Assembly: GCF_900156065.1 (NCBI RefSeq)
Contig: NZ_FTNF01000019.1
Location: 35,826-99,825, forward strand
DNA: 64,000 bases
Origin: Micromonospora avicenniae
Lineage (GTDB): Bacteria; Actinomycetota; Actinomycetes; Mycobacteriales; Micromonosporaceae
Direction: 5' to 3'
Of the stretch, positions 38,358 through 46,821 are shown piece after piece; within the stretch, counting starts at the first letter, position 1; every line of letters starts with the position of its first letter. The position numbers and the translations under genes were made by a program. Under the pieces are notes generated by a model. It made no database searches and had not been told where the DNA came from. It saw only the letters and a program-made list of their open reading frames with translations.

Positions 38358-39774
38358 CCACGACCGCCGTGTAGAGCGTGCGGGTGCCGGAGGGCAACTC
38401 CTCCCGCCGGGCGATGTGGCAGCGCTGCGCGAGCAACCGCTCGAACTCCGCCCGCCGGTAGTCGGGGAACAGCCCCTCGGGTTTGTTGGCCAGCAGCCGC
38501 CGGGCCATCGGGTCCTCGGGGTGGACGAACTCCACCACGATCCGCGCGCCGGGGGCGCACAGGTCGGCGAGCCACGCCACCACCTCGGGCAGCGGCACGT
38601 TCCGGCCGATCGCCAGGTGGTGCACCACGGCCAGCGCGAGCACCACGTCGGCTCCGGCCCGGTCGGCGAAGGAGGCCCGTTCCACACCTCGCCACCCGCC
38701 ACCCGGCGACGGGTCGGCGAGGTCCATCACCAGCGGCAGGATCCGCCGCTCCCCCTCGGCCCGCAGCGCCCGGTAGAGCGTGTCCACCACGGCCGGATCC
38801 TGTTCGACGGCGACCACCTGGTCGGCGTAGCGGGCGGCGAGGCGCGCGTACCGGCCGTCGTTTGCGCCGAGGTCGAGCACGAGACGGGGGCGGTGACCGT
38901 CGGCGAGCGCGACGGTCACGAACTGCTCCTTACCGGCCCGGTCCTGCTCGGAGTAGCCGCAGGTGCGCTGGTAGTCGGCCCAGTGGCTGGCCGCCGGAGG
39001 GCGGTCGAGCCGGCGTACCAGTTTCTCGATGCCGCGCACGGTGGCGAGCGCGAGCTCGCGGGAGTATCCGGCGGCGCGCAACTGGGCGCGGACGTCGGTG
39101 GTGGTGGCCTCGGCATGCCGGTTCTGCATGGCGGCGTGCAGGTGAAGGTGGGCCGGTACGCCGGGCAGCAGCCGCCGGAAGCCGCGGAACAGTGGCCGCA
39201 CCGCGTCGGCTTCGATGCCGTCCACCCGGGCCCGCAACCAGGGTTGGAAGTCCACGCCGAGGTGCGCGGTGAGCAGCAGCGGGTAGAGCATCGTCTGGCA
39301 GAACTGCCGATAGCCCGCCCAGGGTTCCCCGTCGCGGACCGGCTCGAACGAGCCGACATCGATGAAGACCGGCTCGCTGCCACGCCACTGGAGGTTGTAC
39401 GCCGACCCGTCCTTCGTCGTGAATCCGGCGGGCAACGCCGCGCGCAGGATCTCGAGGTGCAGCAGCGCGGCGTCGCGCAGCATTCCGAAGGACCACTCGT
39501 AGGGGTGCGAGACGAACGGGATGCGTTCGTGTCGCAGCACGGTGGCCCACCGCGTGTCGCCGGGCACCCGGGCCGGCTCCACCGACTCGGTGCCACAGAC
39601 CTTGCCGGCGGCGAGCAGGGACGTGAAGAACTCGGTGCCGGCCAACGCCCGCCAGTGCTCGGCCGCCTGCGCGTCGAGACCGCGAAGCACGTCGTCACCG
39701 ACGTGGAACACCCGGTTGGCCGGGTCACGGAACGAGCCGGGTTCGGGCCGTACGCCCGCCGGGGAGATCGCCAT
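38350..39774 (-). CDS. class I SAM-dependent methyltransferase, 474 aa
   Basis: Rossmann methyltransferase in the C-terminal half: motif I LVLDLGANDGRYARLAA at about 297-313, acidic end of beta-2 VVAVEQDPAVVD, and a motif IV-like VVLALAVVHHLAIG. The N-terminal 250 residues are a separate domain (VSHPYEWSFGMLRDAALLHLEIL, YNLQWRGSEPVFIDVGSFEP) common to large actinobacterial and cyanobacterial envelope-cluster methyltransferases. No membrane part. It lies between the 49-aa membrane protein and the sulfatase with 12-nt and -8-nt spacing, so the three act together, probably in modification of a surface glycan or lipid (inference). Confidence 0.85.
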   Translation of the reverse strand: MAISPAGVRPEPGSFRDPANRVFHVGDDVLRGLDAQAAEHWRALAGTEFFTSLLAAGKVCGTESVEPARVPGDTRWATVLRHERIPFVSHPYEWSFGMLRDAALLHLEILRAALPAGFTTKDGSAYNLQWRGSEPVFIDVGSFEPVRDGEPWAGYRQFCQTMLYPLLLTAHLGVDFQPWLRARVDGIEADAVRPLFRGFRRLLPGVPAHLHLHAAMQNRHAEATTTDVRAQLRAAGYSRELALATVRGIEKLVRRLDRPPAASHWADYQRTCGYSEQDRAGKEQFVTVALADGHRPRLVLDLGANDGRYARLAARYADQVVAVEQDPAVVDTLYRALRAEGERRILPLVMDLADPSPGGGWRGVERASFADRAGADVVLALAVVHHLAIGRNVPLPEVVAWLADLCAPGARIVVEFVHPEDPMARRLLANKPEGLFPDYRRAEFERLLAQRCHIARREELPSGTRTLYTAVVGG

Positions 39775-39786
39775 GTCCGGCCCGGA

Positions 39787-39936
39787 TCAGCGGTGGTCGG
39801 TGGGCTGCCGCCGGAACCGGTCGACGAGTCTGCGCCAGTAGAGCTTGGCGGCCACCGCGGCGCCGGCCACGCCGCCGACCACCGCCTGCACGATGAGGCT
39901 GCCGGATCCCGCGTCCAGATAGGCCAGATGGGACAC
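39787..39936 (-). CDS. small membrane protein, 49 aa (AYLDxGSGS type)
   Basis: GTG 39936 has AAGGAG 7 nt upstream. The product reads HLAYLDAGSGSLIVQAVVGG, one hydrophobic helix and a basic tail KLYWRRLVDRFRR. Proteins with AYLDPGSGS plus one helix plus YWRR recur beside sulfatase/alkaline-phosphatase-like and methyltransferase genes of envelope clusters, which fits its place here. It may anchor or guide the partner enzymes (inference). The longer open frame to 39984 lacks a ribosome site. Confidence 0.75.
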   Translation of the reverse strand: MSHLAYLDAGSGSLIVQAVVGGVAGAAVAAKLYWRRLVDRFRRQPTDHR

Positions 39937-40125
39937 CAACCGCTCCTTTTCCTCGCCGTCACGACCGGCGTTCCGGAAAGGCAACGCTTGGGGGGCATTT
40001 GATCCGGAAAGCCGCTTTCATGCCACCGTACGCCGACAGCCGCCCCCGTGCGGCCACACCGGCCACCCCGGGCGCGTCCGTTTCGTTCAAGACACCCGAC
40101 GGAGGGACTTCCTATCGTCGGGGCC

Positions 40126-40527
40126 ATGACGCCTCGACTCGACCTGATCGGCCTGGTCACCACCGACATGGCCCGCACCCTGGACTTCTACCGCCGCCTC
40201 GGCCTGGACATCCCGGCCGGCGCCGACACCGAACCGCACGTGGAGGTGACCCTGCCGGGCGGGATCCGGCTCGCCTGGGACGACGCGGAGATGGTCCGCT
40301 CCTTCGACCCGGGCTGGACGCCACCGACCGGCAGCCCCCGGCACAGCCTGGCCTTCCGCTGTGCGGATCCGGCAGAGGTCGACCGGTGGTACGCCGAGCT
40401 GACCGAGGCCGGCTACGAGGGCCACCTGAAGCCGTGGGACGCGTTCTGGGGGCAGCGGTACGCGGTGCTGCACGACCCGGACGGCAACGGAGTGGACCTC
40501 TTCGCCCCGCTGCCCGCGAACGCTTGA
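40126..40527 (+). CDS. VOC family (glyoxalase/bleomycin-resistance fold) protein
   Basis: 133 aa, one vicinal-oxygen-chelate module pair: LDLIGLVTTDMARTLDFYRRLGLDIP and RYAVLHDPDGNGVDLFAP, the latter holding the usual C-terminal metal-ligand position. ATG 40126 starts the first strand; the upstream Arg/Pro-rich open frame is rejected. The substrate is unknown; VOC proteins include glyoxalases, dioxygenases and drug-binding proteins. Convergent with the AraC gene, with only 22 nt between the stops. Such VOC/AraC pairs are common, so the regulator may control it although the orientation does not prove it. Confidence 0.88.
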   Translation: MTPRLDLIGLVTTDMARTLDFYRRLGLDIPAGADTEPHVEVTLPGGIRLAWDDAEMVRSFDPGWTPPTGSPRHSLAFRCADPAEVDRWYAELTEAGYEGHLKPWDAFWGQRYAVLHDPDGNGVDLFAPLPANA

Positions 40528-40549
40528 CCGTACGACGTGGACGGGCCGG

Positions 40550-41239
40550 TCAGCCGGCGGCGAGGAGGGCCGTCGGCGGCACCCCGGCCAACTCCCGCAC
40601 GTCCCGGGTCAGGTGCGCCTGGTCGGCGTAGCCGCACCCGGCGGCCACCTCGGCCAGCGGCGTACCGGCCCGGGCCGCGGCCAGCGCCCGGCGCATCCGC
40701 AGGATCCGGGCGAGGGTCTTCGGGCCGTACCCGAACAGCTGCCGGCTGCGGCGGTGCAGGGCGCGGGGGTCGAGCCCGACCTCGACGGCGATCGCGGCCA
40801 CCGGCAGGCCGGCCGCCGCGGCGGCCGCGACCCGGGTGCCGAGCGGATCAGGTCCACCGGCGTCCTGCAGCCGCCGCGCCACGATCTCCGTCAGCACCGA
40901 CGCCGGGTCGGCGGCGGCCCGCTCGGCCAGGCCGGCGACGACACGATCGCCCCAGAGCGCGGCGAGCGGCACCCGGGCGTCGCGCAGCTCGTCGGCGGGC
41001 ACGCCGAGCACAGCGGGACCGACGCCGGGCGGCAGGCGCAATCCCGTCCACCGCTCCCCCGGCGCGCTGACGCTCAGGAACGCCGTGCGGTCCGGGCCGG
41101 CCACGAGCAGCCCCGCGCGGCTGGACCAGAGCAGGTCCACGCAGCCGTCCGGCAGTACCCGGCTCTCCCGGGCGTCGCCCTGGTTGGCGCTGGTCCAAAG
41201 GGTGCTGCCCGCGATGCCGGCCGGTCGTTCCCGGTACAC
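40550..41239 (-). CDS. AraC family transcriptional regulator
   Basis: 229 aa. N-terminal sensor half (ESRVLPDGCVDLLWSSRAGLLVAGPDRTAF) of the DUF6597 type. C-terminal double HTH: PVAAIAVEVGLDPRALHRRSRQLFGYGPKTLARILRMRRAL and PLAEVAAGCGYADQAHLTRDVRELAGVPPT, the second matching the AraC signature. The start is taken as 41239, with no strong ribosome site seen. Ligand unknown. Convergent with the VOC gene and downstream of the two-component pair. Confidence 0.88.
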   Translation of the reverse strand: MYRERPAGIAGSTLWTSANQGDARESRVLPDGCVDLLWSSRAGLLVAGPDRTAFLSVSAPGERWTGLRLPPGVGPAVLGVPADELRDARVPLAALWGDRVVAGLAERAAADPASVLTEIVARRLQDAGGPDPLGTRVAAAAAAGLPVAAIAVEVGLDPRALHRRSRQLFGYGPKTLARILRMRRALAAARAGTPLAEVAAGCGYADQAHLTRDVRELAGVPPTALLAAG

Positions 41240-41308
41240 ACCCGCCAGACTGCCACGTCGCGCCGCGGGCGGCGAACCGTGCCCGATCGGAACGACGCCG
41301 TACGCCGG

Positions 41309-42811
41309 CTAACGGTTCGGCAGGCGCACGGTGAAGACCGTACGGCCGGGACGGCTCTCCACGGTGACGGTGCCGTGGTGCGCCTCCACGACGGCGGCCA
41401 CGATGGCCAGGCCGAGGCCGGTGCTGCCGTTGGCCCGGGATCGGGAGCTGTCGCCACGGGCGAACCGCTCGAAGATCTCCGCCTGCAACAATTCGGGGAT
41501 GCCGGGTCCGTCGTCGGCGACGCCGAGCACCGCCGCGTCCGGCTCGGCGCGCAGCATGGTGGTGACCGTGGTGCCCGGCGGCGTGTGCGCCCGCGCGTTG
41601 GCCAGCAGGTTCGCCACCACCTGGTGCAGCCGGGCGGCGTCCCCGGAGACGGTCAGCGGCTCGTCGGGCAGATCGAGCTGCCACCGCTGTTCCGGCCCGG
41701 CCACGTGTGCGTCGCTGACCGCGTCCACGACGAGCGCCGTGAGGTCCACCGGCTCGGCGACCAGGGGGCGCCCGGAATCGAGCCGGGCCAGCAGCAACAG
41801 GTCGTCGACGAGGCTGGTCATGCGCGCGCTCTCCGACTCGACGCGGCGCAACGCGTGGGCCACGTCGGGCGGTACCTGGTCGTGGCCCCGGCGGGCGACC
41901 TCGGCGTACCCCCGGATCGCCGCGAGCGGGGTACGCAGCTCGTGGCTGGCGTCGGCGACGAACTGCCGGACCCGGGTCTCGCTGGCCTGCCGGGCGGCGA
42001 GGGCCGCGGCGACGTGCCCGAGCATCCGGTTCAGGGCGGCACCCACCTGCCCCACCTCGGTACGCGGATCGGTGTCCCCGCCCGGCACCCGCACCCACAG
42101 CGCGACCTCTCCCCGGTCCAGCGGCAGCTCGGTGACCCGGGCGGCGGTGGCGGCGACCCGGTTCAGCGGGCGCAGGGCGGCCCGGACGATGAGCGCGCCG
42201 AGACCGCCGGCGATCAGCAGCCCGACGGTCACCACCCCGGCCTGGGCGACGACCATCCACATGACCGTCTCCTCGACCCGGTTGAGCGGGATGGCTACGG
42301 CGAGCATGTGCCCGCCGGCCACCTGCCGAGCCACCGCCCGGTAGTCACCGCGGGCGCCGAGGTCGACCGTGTGCGGGCTGCCGTCGGCGCGCAACCGCGT
42401 CAACGGACCCACGTCCGCGGCGGAGACCGCCTCGACGTGACCGCTCTGCGCCTGGGTGCCCACCGTCGCGACGCCGTCGACCACGCACACCGCCAGGGAG
42501 CCCGGCGGGAATCCGCGCGGCGGCTCCGGGACGCGTGCCAGGGGACCGCACTGCGCACCCGGCCATGGCGGCTGGGAACCCTCGCGCAACCAGGGGGACG
42601 TCCCGCCCGGGCGGCGGTCGCTCATGGCGAGTTGGCTGTCCACCTGGCCGACCAGGAAGTGGCGCAGCGCCAGCGTGGTCAGGCTGCCGATGCCGATGCT
42701 GACCAGGGCGAGCAGCGCCACCACGGAGACCACCAGCCGGCGGCGCAGCGGCCAGCCGGCCAGCCGGCCGGCCAGCCGCCGGCGCGGATCAGTCTGCCGG
42801 TCGGAGGACAT
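41309..42811 (-). CDS. sensor histidine kinase (two-component, HAMP-type)
   Basis: 500 aa. Membrane helix near 25-50, an extracytoplasmic sensor domain of about 120 residues, second helix near 170-195, HAMP, then the DHp H-box FVADASHELRTPLAAIRGYAE, N-box VVANLLANARAHTPPGT and G1 box LGVADDGPGIPE with FERFARGDSSRSRANGSTGLGLAI. It autophosphorylates on the H-box His and passes the phosphate to the response regulator. It starts inside the end of that gene (23-nt overlap). The sensed signal is unknown; the MtrB/TcrY-like layout suggests an envelope or ionic signal. Confidence 0.94.
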   Translation of the reverse strand: MSSDRQTDPRRRLAGRLAGWPLRRRLVVSVVALLALVSIGIGSLTTLALRHFLVGQVDSQLAMSDRRPGGTSPWLREGSQPPWPGAQCGPLARVPEPPRGFPPGSLAVCVVDGVATVGTQAQSGHVEAVSAADVGPLTRLRADGSPHTVDLGARGDYRAVARQVAGGHMLAVAIPLNRVEETVMWMVVAQAGVVTVGLLIAGGLGALIVRAALRPLNRVAATAARVTELPLDRGEVALWVRVPGGDTDPRTEVGQVGAALNRMLGHVAAALAARQASETRVRQFVADASHELRTPLAAIRGYAEVARRGHDQVPPDVAHALRRVESESARMTSLVDDLLLLARLDSGRPLVAEPVDLTALVVDAVSDAHVAGPEQRWQLDLPDEPLTVSGDAARLHQVVANLLANARAHTPPGTTVTTMLRAEPDAAVLGVADDGPGIPELLQAEIFERFARGDSSRSRANGSTGLGLAIVAAVVEAHHGTVTVESRPGRTVFTVRLPNR

Positions 42812-43535
42812 ACCCCGCGCCGCGCAGCGTGTGGATCATCGGCTGCCGCCCGACGTCGATCTTCTTGCGGAGGTACGAGATGTAGAGCTCGACGACGTTG
42901 GCCTGCCCGCCGAAGTCGTAGTTCCAGACCCGGTCGAGAATCTGCGCCTTGCTCAGCACCCGGCGCGGATTCCGCATGAGGTAGCGCAGGAGTTCGAACT
43001 CGGTGGCGGTGAGGGTGATCGACTGGTCGCCCCGGCGTACCTCGTGGCTGTCCTCGTCGAGAGTGAGATCACCGACGGTGAGCACCGCGGCTTCCCGGAC
43101 GGCGACGGCGAGGCCGGATCGGCGCAGCAGCGCCCGCAGCCGGGCGATCACCTCTTCCAGGCTGAACGGTTTGGTGACGTAGTCGTCCCCGCCGACGGTC
43201 AGGCCGGCGATCCGTTCCTCGACGGCGTCCCGGGCGGTGAGGAAGAGCACCGGGACGGTGGGCGCGTACTCCCGCAGCCGACGGAGCACCTGGAAGCCGT
43301 CCAGGTCGGGCAGCATCACGTCGAGCACCACCGCGTCCGGCTCGAACTGCCGGGCGGTGGTCACCGCCGCCATCCCGTTGTTCGCGCTGCGTACCTGCCA
43401 GCCCTCGTAGCGCAGCGCCATCCCGAGCAGGTCGGTCAGCGTCGGTTCGTCGTCGACCACCAGCACCCGGACCGGTTCGCCGTCCGGGCGGTGCAGCTCG
43501 ATACGGCCAGCGGCCGCATGCCCCTCCATGACCAT
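42789..43535 (-). CDS. OmpR-family response regulator
   Basis: 248 aa from ATG 43535; 43529 and 43544 are close alternatives. Receiver domain: VRVLVVDDEPTLTDLLGMAL, phospho-acceptor Asp in AVVLDVMLPDLDGFQV, and the conserved Lys in DYVTKPFSLEEV. C-terminal winged helix: LTATEFELLRYLMRNPRRVLSKAQILDRVW and VELYISYLRKKID. The TrcR/PrrA-like C-terminus NYDFGGQANVVELYISYLRKKI is typical. First gene of the two-component operon; the kinase overlaps its 3' end. Confidence 0.94.
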   Translation of the reverse strand: MVMEGHAAAGRIELHRPDGEPVRVLVVDDEPTLTDLLGMALRYEGWQVRSANNGMAAVTTARQFEPDAVVLDVMLPDLDGFQVLRRLREYAPTVPVLFLTARDAVEERIAGLTVGGDDYVTKPFSLEEVIARLRALLRRSGLAVAVREAAVLTVGDLTLDEDSHEVRRGDQSITLTATEFELLRYLMRNPRRVLSKAQILDRVWNYDFGGQANVVELYISYLRKKIDVGRQPMIHTLRGAGYVLRPAD

Positions 43536-43608
43536 GCCCCCCATCGTGGGCGGCGTTCCTGAGTCCATCTTCTGCGGAACCTGTGTGCCAGCTGTGGGCG
43601 GCAGGTCG

Positions 43609-43839
43609 TCACTCGCTGACACCGAGGGGGTCGGTGCGCACGTAGCGCATCGTCCAGGCACCGGTAGCGTCCGGTTGTTCGCGTTCGTAGAGGTGCTCCG
43701 CGACACCTCCGACCGGCTCGTCGCCGCGCGGATGACGCATGATCCACCGCGTGGGCGGGCCGCCGTCCGGCCCGACCGGCAGCGCCCGGACCAGGTCGTG
43801 GGCGGGTCCGCCGATGAACCGTACGCTCACCTCGCCCAT
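43609..43839 (-). CDS. conserved hypothetical protein, 76 aa
   Basis: Short soluble protein reading MGEVSVRFIGGPAHDLVRAL, then EHLYEREQPDATGAWTMRYVRTDPLG. This kind of small FxGGPxD...YER...MRYV protein is frequent in Micromonosporaceae as I recall, but no function is known. ATG 43839 is preceded by GAGGGGGCG. It lies 73 nt upstream of the response regulator on the same strand, and its 5' region is shared with the divergent kinase promoter. Confidence 0.65.
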   Translation of the reverse strand: MGEVSVRFIGGPAHDLVRALPVGPDGGPPTRWIMRHPRGDEPVGGVAEHLYEREQPDATGAWTMRYVRTDPLGVSE

Positions 43840-43966
43840 CGCCGCCCCCTCGGTGACCACGCCGGCACGCAGGGTGAAGCCGGCTCCGGCTCGGAAGCTA
43901 CCGCACTTCTCGCGGCGACCGCAGCCGGCTCGCGGCGACGATCCCGGACCGCTGCGACACGGCCCC

Positions 43967-43993
43967 GGTTTGCCGGCTTCGGCGGTCGGGTAC
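43967..43993 (+). promoter_or_regulatory. SigF-type promoter of the Ser/Thr kinase gene
   Basis: GGTTT (43967-43971), 16 nt, GGGTAC (43988-43993), 52 nt before the kinase ATG. Both boxes are full consensus matches. Confidence 0.6.
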
Positions 43994-44044
43994 CGCGACC
44001 GGAGGCGCCCACTGGCGGGCGACCACGAGGACGAGGAGCCGCCG

Positions 44045-44989
44045 ATGCGCACGCTGGACGGGCGGTACGAGCTCGAACAGCGCATCGGGGTGGGCGGGAT
44101 GTCGGAGGTGTGGCGCGCCCACGACGTGGTGCTGGACCGGCCTGTCGCGGTGAAGGTGATGTCGCCGGGCCAGGACACCTCGGTGGAGCGGATCCGCGCG
44201 GAGGCCCGGTCGGCGGCCCGGTTGGTCCACCCGAACGTGGCGAGCGTGCACGACTTCGGCACCTGCGTGACGGGACCCGGCGGGCAGACCCCGTACATCG
44301 TGATGGAGCTGGCGGAGGGCGAGACGCTCGCCGTGCACCTGCGGGCCGGACCGCTGGACTGGCGGATCGCGGTACGGGTCTGCGCGGAGGTCTGCGCCGC
44401 CCTGGCGGCGGCACACGCCCACGGCATCGTGCACCGCGACGTGAAGCCGGCGAACGTCATCCTCACCCCGGCCGGCGCGAAGGTGCTCGACTTCGGCATC
44501 GCCACCTCGACCGGCGCCGCCGACCCGGCACCGGACGGGATGCTGGTGGGCACCCCCGCGTACCTCGCCCCGGAACAGCTGGACCGGGTGCCGGCCACCC
44601 CGGCGGCCGACATGTACGCCCTCGGCGTCCTGCTCTACTACTGCCTCAGCGGGCGGTTGCCGTACGAGGCGGACAGCGCCACACGACTGCTCGACCCACG
44701 CCGGCGAGAACCGCCGCGGCCGCTGCCGGAGATCGCGGGACTGCCAGCGGAGGTGGCGGAGCTGTGCCACCGCTGCCTGACCGAGGAGCCGGACGAGCGG
44801 CCGACCAGCCTCGTCGCCGCGCTGCTGCTGGCCGAGGCGGTGGACGCCCGGGTGTACGTGCCGTTGCAGCTGTCCCCGGCACCCCGGCGCGGCCCTGCGG
44901 CGGTGTCCCCGTGGACCGAACGGGCCGCCGCGCAGGTGACCGAGGCCGCGCTGGCCATCAGCCGGTCCGGCCGGCTCGCCGAGCGCTGA
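44045..44989 (+). CDS. soluble serine/threonine protein kinase (PknB-like)
   Basis: 314-aa Hanks-type kinase. Glycine loop GVGGMSEV (15-22), ATP-binding K37 in VAVKVM, catalytic loop HRDVKPANVIL (D132), DFG with D149, activation segment closing with GTPAYLAPEQ. No membrane helix or PASTA repeats; after the kinase domain only about 50 residues remain, so it is a cytoplasmic kinase unlike PknB. ATG 44045 has GAGGAGC 7 nt upstream. A SigF-type promoter precedes it, and the next gene (Ohr/OsmC) has its own. Target proteins unknown. Confidence 0.92.
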   Translation: MRTLDGRYELEQRIGVGGMSEVWRAHDVVLDRPVAVKVMSPGQDTSVERIRAEARSAARLVHPNVASVHDFGTCVTGPGGQTPYIVMELAEGETLAVHLRAGPLDWRIAVRVCAEVCAALAAAHAHGIVHRDVKPANVILTPAGAKVLDFGIATSTGAADPAPDGMLVGTPAYLAPEQLDRVPATPAADMYALGVLLYYCLSGRLPYEADSATRLLDPRRREPPRPLPEIAGLPAEVAELCHRCLTEEPDERPTSLVAALLLAEAVDARVYVPLQLSPAPRRGPAAVSPWTERAAAQVTEAALAISRSGRLAER

Positions 44990-45088
44990 GACTCCCGTGT
45001 GCCCGGTGGGCGGCTCGCCCGCCGGCACGCGAGCTCGGGCGATCGGCTCGCCGAAGGCACACGGCGGGGCGGTCGGCGTGTCAGCGAC

Positions 45089-45114
45089 GGTTTCACCGGT
45101 CGAGGGTCGGGTAG
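45089..45114 (+). promoter_or_regulatory. SigF-type promoter of the Ohr/OsmC gene
   Basis: GGTTT (45089-45093), 15 nt, GGGTAG (45109-45114), 28 nt before the ATG. It leaves a leader of about 20 nt that just holds the GGGAGG ribosome site. One of the best matches in the window. Confidence 0.7.
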
Positions 45115-45142
45115 CCGGGCGCTGAGGAACGGGAGGAACGCC

Positions 45143-45568
45143 ATGCCGGACCCGAGTTCATGGCTGCATGAGGCCGCCGCGACCGCCGAGGGCGGCCACG
45201 TACGCACCGACGACGGCGGGCTCTCCACCGCGCTGGCGTCCCCGCTGGCCGCGCACTGCACCGGGCTGCGACCCGAGCAGCTGCTGGCCGCGGCGTTCGC
45301 GTCCTGTCTGCACCACGCGGCGGTGGAGGCGGCCGGCCGGATCACCGACGAGGCGCACACCGTGCAGGTGCGGGCCGAGGCGAAGCTCGGACGCGACGAC
45401 GACGGGCGCTACCGGGCGGACGTCCACGCGTCGATCTCGTCGGCGGGGCTGACCCGGGAGCAGTTGGCCGACCTGGTGGAGCACGCCGACGAGATCTGGC
45501 CGTTCTCCAGCGGTGACAACAGCCGGCACCGGCTCACCGTCACCCCGGCGGAGAACGGCCGCCGCTGA
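45143..45568 (+). CDS. OsmC/Ohr family protein lacking the usual resolving cysteine
   Basis: 141-aa peroxiredoxin-like protein expected to detoxify organic or lipid hydroperoxides. The fold signature LRPEQLLAAAFASCLHHA supplies the catalytic Cys (C55) and Glu (E45). In Ohr the second cysteine lies in a CPYS motif; here the aligned stretch reads EIWPFSSGDNS with W119. A different cysteine, C39 (AAHCTG), precedes the helix. Whether it replaces the resolving Cys is unknown. ATG 45143 has GGGAGG at good distance. The preceding SigF-type promoter fits a stress role. Confidence 0.88.
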   Translation: MPDPSSWLHEAAATAEGGHVRTDDGGLSTALASPLAAHCTGLRPEQLLAAAFASCLHHAAVEAAGRITDEAHTVQVRAEAKLGRDDDGRYRADVHASISSAGLTREQLADLVEHADEIWPFSSGDNSRHRLTVTPAENGRR

Positions 45569-45576
45569 GCCGGCCG

Positions 45577-46653
45577 CTACCAGCGGAAGCTCGCGGTCAC
45601 CGCGCGATGGTCGCTGTCCGGTGTGCGCAGCACCCCGGCCGAGGTCGCGGTCAGACCCCGGTACAGGACATGGTCCGGGCGGGTCAGCGGAACCGCGGCG
45701 GGCCAGGTGAAGCCGAACCCGCGCCCGGCGTCGGCCTGCGCGTCGTGGAGCAGCCGGGCGAGTGGGAGGAACATCCGGTCGGTGCTGGCCGTGTTCAGAT
45801 CGCCCAGGACGATCAGACGCCGGGCCGGGTCCGTGCGCAGCCGGTCCGCCAGGGCGTCGAGTGTCTGGTCCCGGGTGGTGGTGTCGCCGGCCCGCGCCGA
45901 GCCGAGGTGCACCACGTACACCGTCAGGTCGCCGCCCGGGGCGGCGACGACGGCCCGCAACGCCCTGGTCCAGCCCAGGCCGGTGTCGACCCCGACCCGC
46001 TCCCGGATCGGGTGCCGGCTGTGGAGCGAGACCGTGGAGATGGTCGCCCGGTGCGGGTAGTCGTGAGCCAGGACGGCGTCCACCCGGTCGTCCTCGGTCA
46101 CCTCCTGCAGGGCGATCAGATCGGCGCCGGACGAGGCGAGGGCACGTACGGTGGCCGCCGGGTCCGGGTTGCCGGCCCGCAGGTTCTGGCTGGCGGTGCG
46201 CAGGGGCGCGGCGACCTGCGCCGGGGTGGGGCGGAGCCAGGCGCCCGCGTAGAGCGCCGCCCAGACCGTGGCGGGCAGCAGCACCGCGACCAGAGCGAGG
46301 CGGGAGCGGCGCAGCAGGGCTGCGAGGGCGAGCAGTGGGACCCCCACGCCGAGCAGTGGGGTGACGCTGTCGACGAGGCTACCGAGGCCCCGGACGTTCG
46401 GTATCGCGCGGTGCCCGGCCAGCACGGCGGCGAGGAGCACGGCCGCGCCGACGAGGAGCCGGCCGCGCCGGCCGCGCCGAGGTGACGACCCGCACCCTCG
46501 GCCACGGCTCGACCCCGAGGCGCGGGAGGCACTGACCGCCGCCGCGGGTGGCCCGCCCGACCCATCGTCCGGGTGGCTGTTCGGCCCATAGGCCGATCGG
46601 CTGTTCGGCGGAGGCGAAACCCGGTCGCGCCCCACTTTGCCAAGATCACCCAT
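45577..46653 (-). CDS. endonuclease/exonuclease/phosphatase (EEP) family protein with membrane N-terminus
   Basis: 358 aa. After a basic, low-complexity 65-residue start come three hydrophobic helices (LLVGAAVLLAAVLAGH; LLGVGVPLLALAALL; LALVAVLLPATVWAALY). Then the EEP domain follows: TASQNLRAGNPD, ADLIALQEVTEDD (metal Glu), VYVVHLGS, RLIVLGDLNTAS (catalytic Asp/Asn) and the closing DSDHRAVTASF (His). This matches membrane-tethered EEP hydrolases; the substrate (nucleic acid, phosphoinositide or phosphodiester) is not known. Convergent with the OsmC gene 8 nt away. ATG 46653 agrees with a SigF-like promoter about 38 nt upstream. Confidence 0.87.
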   Translation of the reverse strand: MGDLGKVGRDRVSPPPNSRSAYGPNSHPDDGSGGPPAAAVSASRASGSSRGRGCGSSPRRGRRGRLLVGAAVLLAAVLAGHRAIPNVRGLGSLVDSVTPLLGVGVPLLALAALLRRSRLALVAVLLPATVWAALYAGAWLRPTPAQVAAPLRTASQNLRAGNPDPAATVRALASSGADLIALQEVTEDDRVDAVLAHDYPHRATISTVSLHSRHPIRERVGVDTGLGWTRALRAVVAAPGGDLTVYVVHLGSARAGDTTTRDQTLDALADRLRTDPARRLIVLGDLNTASTDRMFLPLARLLHDAQADAGRGFGFTWPAAVPLTRPDHVLYRGLTATSAGVLRTPDSDHRAVTASFRW

Positions 46654-46690
46654 CCGCCCTGCTCATGTCGTCATTACGGTCATGGCGGGA

Positions 46691-46716
46691 ATACCCGGAT
46701 CGCACGTTTCGTCACC
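46691..46716 (-). promoter_or_regulatory. possible SigF-type promoter of the EEP gene
   Basis: Minus strand: GGTGA (46712-46716), 15 nt, GGGTAT (46691-46696). Same variant -35 and spacing as at 8096-8121. It lies about 38 nt before the ATG. Confidence 0.35.
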
Positions 46717-46821
46717 TTCTTGGCCAGCCGACCGCAATGACCACTCGGATGGTGGCAAATTGTGGCGCATGCCACTAACCAGGCAGATGGCAGGCGACGC
46801 TCGAGTTTCTAGCCTCGGCGA

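Noticed and set aside
38357..38702. Upstream extension of the sulfatase frame
   Set aside because: It lies inside the methyltransferase gene in another frame; the 8-nt GTGGCTGA overlap gives a natural start.
46654..46821. c-di-AMP (ydaO-yuaA) riboswitch in front of the lysozyme-like gene
   Set aside because: Expected in this gene context in actinobacteria, but the conserved ydaO core is not present in this leader.
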